Assembly (NCBI RefSeq): GCF_029227915.1 | Contig: NC_079886.1 | Coordinates: 27,940,501-28,004,500 of the forward strand | DNA: 64,000 nucleotides | Direction of reading: 5' to 3' | Source: Hydractinia symbiolongicarpus | Taxonomy: Eukaryota; Cnidaria; Hydrozoa; Anthoathecata; Hydractiniidae | In this document: positions 62,542 to 64,000 of the stretch, in pieces | Position numbering within the stretch: position 1 is the first letter of the stretch | Layout of the letters: each line of letters starts with the position of its first letter | The notes under the pieces: generated by a model | The model's database searches: none | Seen by the model: the letters and a program-made list of their open reading frames with translations, nothing else | What the model was told of the DNA's origin: nothing | Translations under genes and position numbers: made by a program

Positions 62542-63144
62542 ACGCTGAATAAAGGGAGTTTAATCTCCGGCAAACGAAAACCCGCGATTTACCCTAAATC
62601 CTGGAACCGGCCGGTATAGTCGAATGTATACAAAGAAAGTACGCAGGGAGTAAACTCATTTCCCGAACAATTCTTTAACTTATATTTTCACCACTAAAAC
62701 GCATGAGACTTGTAGTTTTCAAAAATGATTTCATTTTTGATGAGACGCTGAATAAAAGAAGTTTAATCGCCGGCAAACGAAAACCCGCGATTTCCCGTAA
62801 ATCCCGGGCTTGGCCCGTATAGTCGAATGTATACAAAGAAAGTACCCAGGGAGTAAACTCATTTCCCGAACAATTTTTGAAATTATTTTTTTAACACTAA
62901 AACGCATGAGACTTGTAGTTTTCAAAAATGATTTCATTTTTGATGAGACGCTGAATAAAGGGAGTTTAATCTCCGGCAAACGAAAACCCGCGATTTCCCC
63001 TAAATCCCGGAACCGGCCCGTATAGTCAAAAGTATACAAAGAAAGTACGCAGGGAGTAAACTCATTTCCCGAACGATTCTTTAAATCTTTTTTTCACCAC
63101 TAAAACGCATAAGAATTGTAGTTTTCAAAACTGATTTCATTTTT
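62542..63144 (+). repeat. Satellite block F3 between retrotransposon copies 2 and 3 (three monomers)
   Basis: About 603 bp of F-orientation satellite. The first part (aaaggg, cgatttaccc, aaatcctggaaccggccgg, aacttatatttt) is the type that follows the uninterrupted insertion site elsewhere, for example from 58482. The last monomer (atttcccctaaatcccgg, taaatctttttttcacc, aagaattgtag) matches the one immediately upstream of copy 2, including the rare aaatcttttttt variant (60649 and 63084). The match to the copy 2 upstream flank breaks near 62920-62935 (caaaaatg versus caaatatg). This puts the exchange point in that monomer. Confidence 0.93.
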
Positions 63145-64000
63145 CAATCAAACCAATCAAACCAATCAAACCAATCAAACCAAACGATGATACACATACA
63201 GCAACTATTCACGATGCAATCCACTCGTATACTAATCACATCAGTATTTTGAAAATTCGTGAAAATGTGGGTTATGATGAAAAGTTCTATTTTTCGCTGG
63301 TTGAACAGCCTGATGTTCTCAAAGTCATCAAAGACATGGATGCAAAGAAATCTTCTGTTAGTGGTGATTTTCCAGTTTTTATGTTGAAAAAGTTTATTCA
63401 TATCTTTGTTCCTATCCTCACTAATATTATAAATTTTTGTTTACAGTCTAATATTTTTCCTGATGATTTAAAACTTGCAGAGGTTATACCTGTTTTTAAG
63501 AAGGATGACTGTAATGATAAGGAGAACTATAGACCTGTTAGCTTGCTTCCCTGTTTATCAAAGGTTTTTGAAAGAATTATTCTTAATCAAATGCACACTT
63601 TTATGCATGACAAACTCAGCCCTCATCTATCAGGCTTCAGAAAGGGTTATAATACACAATATGCTCTCATTCGAATGATTGAACAATGGAAAAGCACACT
63701 TGAAAATAAGGGTGTAGTTGGAGCAGTGCTAATGGACCTTTCAAAAGCTTTTGATACTATAAACCATGATTTGCTTATTGCAAAGCTGCATGCCTATGGT
63801 TTTTCTGAATCTTCTTTATTATTTATTCACTCATACTTGAAAAATCGTTTTCAGAGAACCAGAATAAATTCTTCTTTTAGCGAATGGCTTCCTCTTCAAG
63901 TTGGAGTTCCAAAAGGATCAATCTTAGGACCTCCTTTCTTCAATTATTCTATAAACGATTTATTCTGGTTCATTATTCAATCATCCCTTTGTAACTTTGC
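63145..64000 (+). mobile_element. Non-LTR retrotransposon copy 3 (cut by the window end)
   Basis: It begins with the same satellite junction, the same truncation point and the same four 9-bp units (63146-63181) as copy 2, displaced by exactly 2,435 bp. I saw no base differences from copy 2 in the stretches compared. It is a segmental copy of copy 2 and not a new insertion. Confidence 0.95.
63147..64000 (+). CDS. Reverse transcriptase ORF of copy 3, partial
   Basis: The frame is open from the junction to the window edge, where it ends in the middle of motif C (...CNFA). It carries NYRPVSLLP, motif A LMDLSKAFDTINHDLL and the same PKG substitution as copy 2 (codon at 63912-63914), as well as the Glu and Val changes that distinguish copy 2 from copy 1. 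Its 3' half lies outside the window. As with copy 2, there is no native start, endonuclease or promoter. Confidence 0.85.
   Translation, partial: MKPIKPIKPIKPNDDTHTATIHDAIHSYTNHISILKIRENVGYDEKFYFSLVEQPDVLKVIKDMDAKKSSVSGDFPVFMLKKFIHIFVPILTNIINFCLQSNIFPDDLKLAEVIPVFKKDDCNDKENYRPVSLLPCLSKVFERIILNQMHTFMHDKLSPHLSGFRKGYNTQYALIRMIEQWKSTLENKGVVGAVLMDLSKAFDTINHDLLIAKLHAYGFSESSLLFIHSYLKNRFQRTRINSSFSEWLPLQVGVPKGSILGPPFFNYSINDLFWFIIQSSLCNF

Larger units (their letters stand above)
60710..64000 (+). repeat. 2,435-bp composite tandem repeat: RT fragment plus three satellite monomers
   Basis: Unit 1 is 60710-63144 (1,832 bp of retrotransposon plus 603 bp of satellite). Unit 2 begins at 63145 and is incomplete in this window. 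The shared junctions, the shared PKG change and the exact spacing show duplication as a block by unequal crossing-over in satellite sequence. How many further units follow cannot be seen. Confidence 0.92.

Noticed and set aside
1519-63039. Dozens of similar short reading frames (61-102 codons) in both orientations across the satellite
   Set aside because: They are translations of the repeat itself. The monomer is 203 bp, not a multiple of three, so each frame crosses a monomer boundary and shifts in the next. Both strands give such frames, indels in monomers break them freely, and no signal of protein-level conservation is visible.
1-64000. CRISPR array
   Set aside because: The whole 203-bp unit repeats with no unique spacers and there are no cas genes. 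This is satellite DNA of a eukaryote.
1-64000. Telomeric repeat relation of the aaaaccc stretches
   Set aside because: The string occurs once per monomer and is never tandemly repeated as a 5-8 bp unit.

Overview
The window is a eukaryotic tandem-repeat (satellite) array carrying copies of one non-LTR retrotransposon family. There are no host genes, no tRNA or rRNA genes, and no bacterial-style operons. About 92% of the sequence is one satellite whose monomer is usually 203 bp, with variants of about 201 to 204 bp and a rare form of about 174 bp. Each monomer pairs an AT-rich half with a GC- and CpG-rich half. The reverse-transcriptase (RT) proteins look like the CR1/L2/Rex-like members of the Jockey superfamily that are common in cnidarians and other aquatic invertebrates. 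Together with the AT-rich coding sequence, this suggests a marine or freshwater invertebrate, with a cnidarian as the best guess. That assignment is an inference and is not secure.

Layout. At 1-6456 the satellite runs in what I call the F orientation. It flips to the opposite orientation (R) at about 6457 and stays there to about 31001, interrupted at 8836-11218 by retrotransposon copy 1 on the minus strand. It flips back to F at about 31002 through a near-perfect palindrome with a 6-nt centre, and stays F to 60709. A more 5'-truncated retrotransposon (copy 2) follows at 60710-62541 on the plus strand. Three further F monomers lie at 62542-63144. Copy 3 starts at 63145 and runs off the window end.

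How the parts relate. Copies 2 and 3 share the same insertion junction, the same 5' truncation point, the same fourfold 9-bp repeat at that point and the same Q-to-K change in the RT PQG motif. They lie exactly 2,435 bp apart. The simplest reading is that one insertion was captured by the satellite and then multiplied with about three flanking monomers by unequal exchange, so that a retrotransposon fragment became part of a higher-order repeat. Copy 1 is a separate insertion 29 bp away in the monomer. It is longer, still lacks the endonuclease, and carries one in-frame stop.

Within the satellite, many multi-monomer duplications can be read directly, at offsets of 608, 782, 1013, 1212, 1418, 1594, 1826, 2435, 2840, 3653, 5061 and about 10,140 bp. 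This indicates recent and continuing local amplification. The short frames of 60-100 codons that occur throughout the array are by-products of the repeat and are not annotated as genes.
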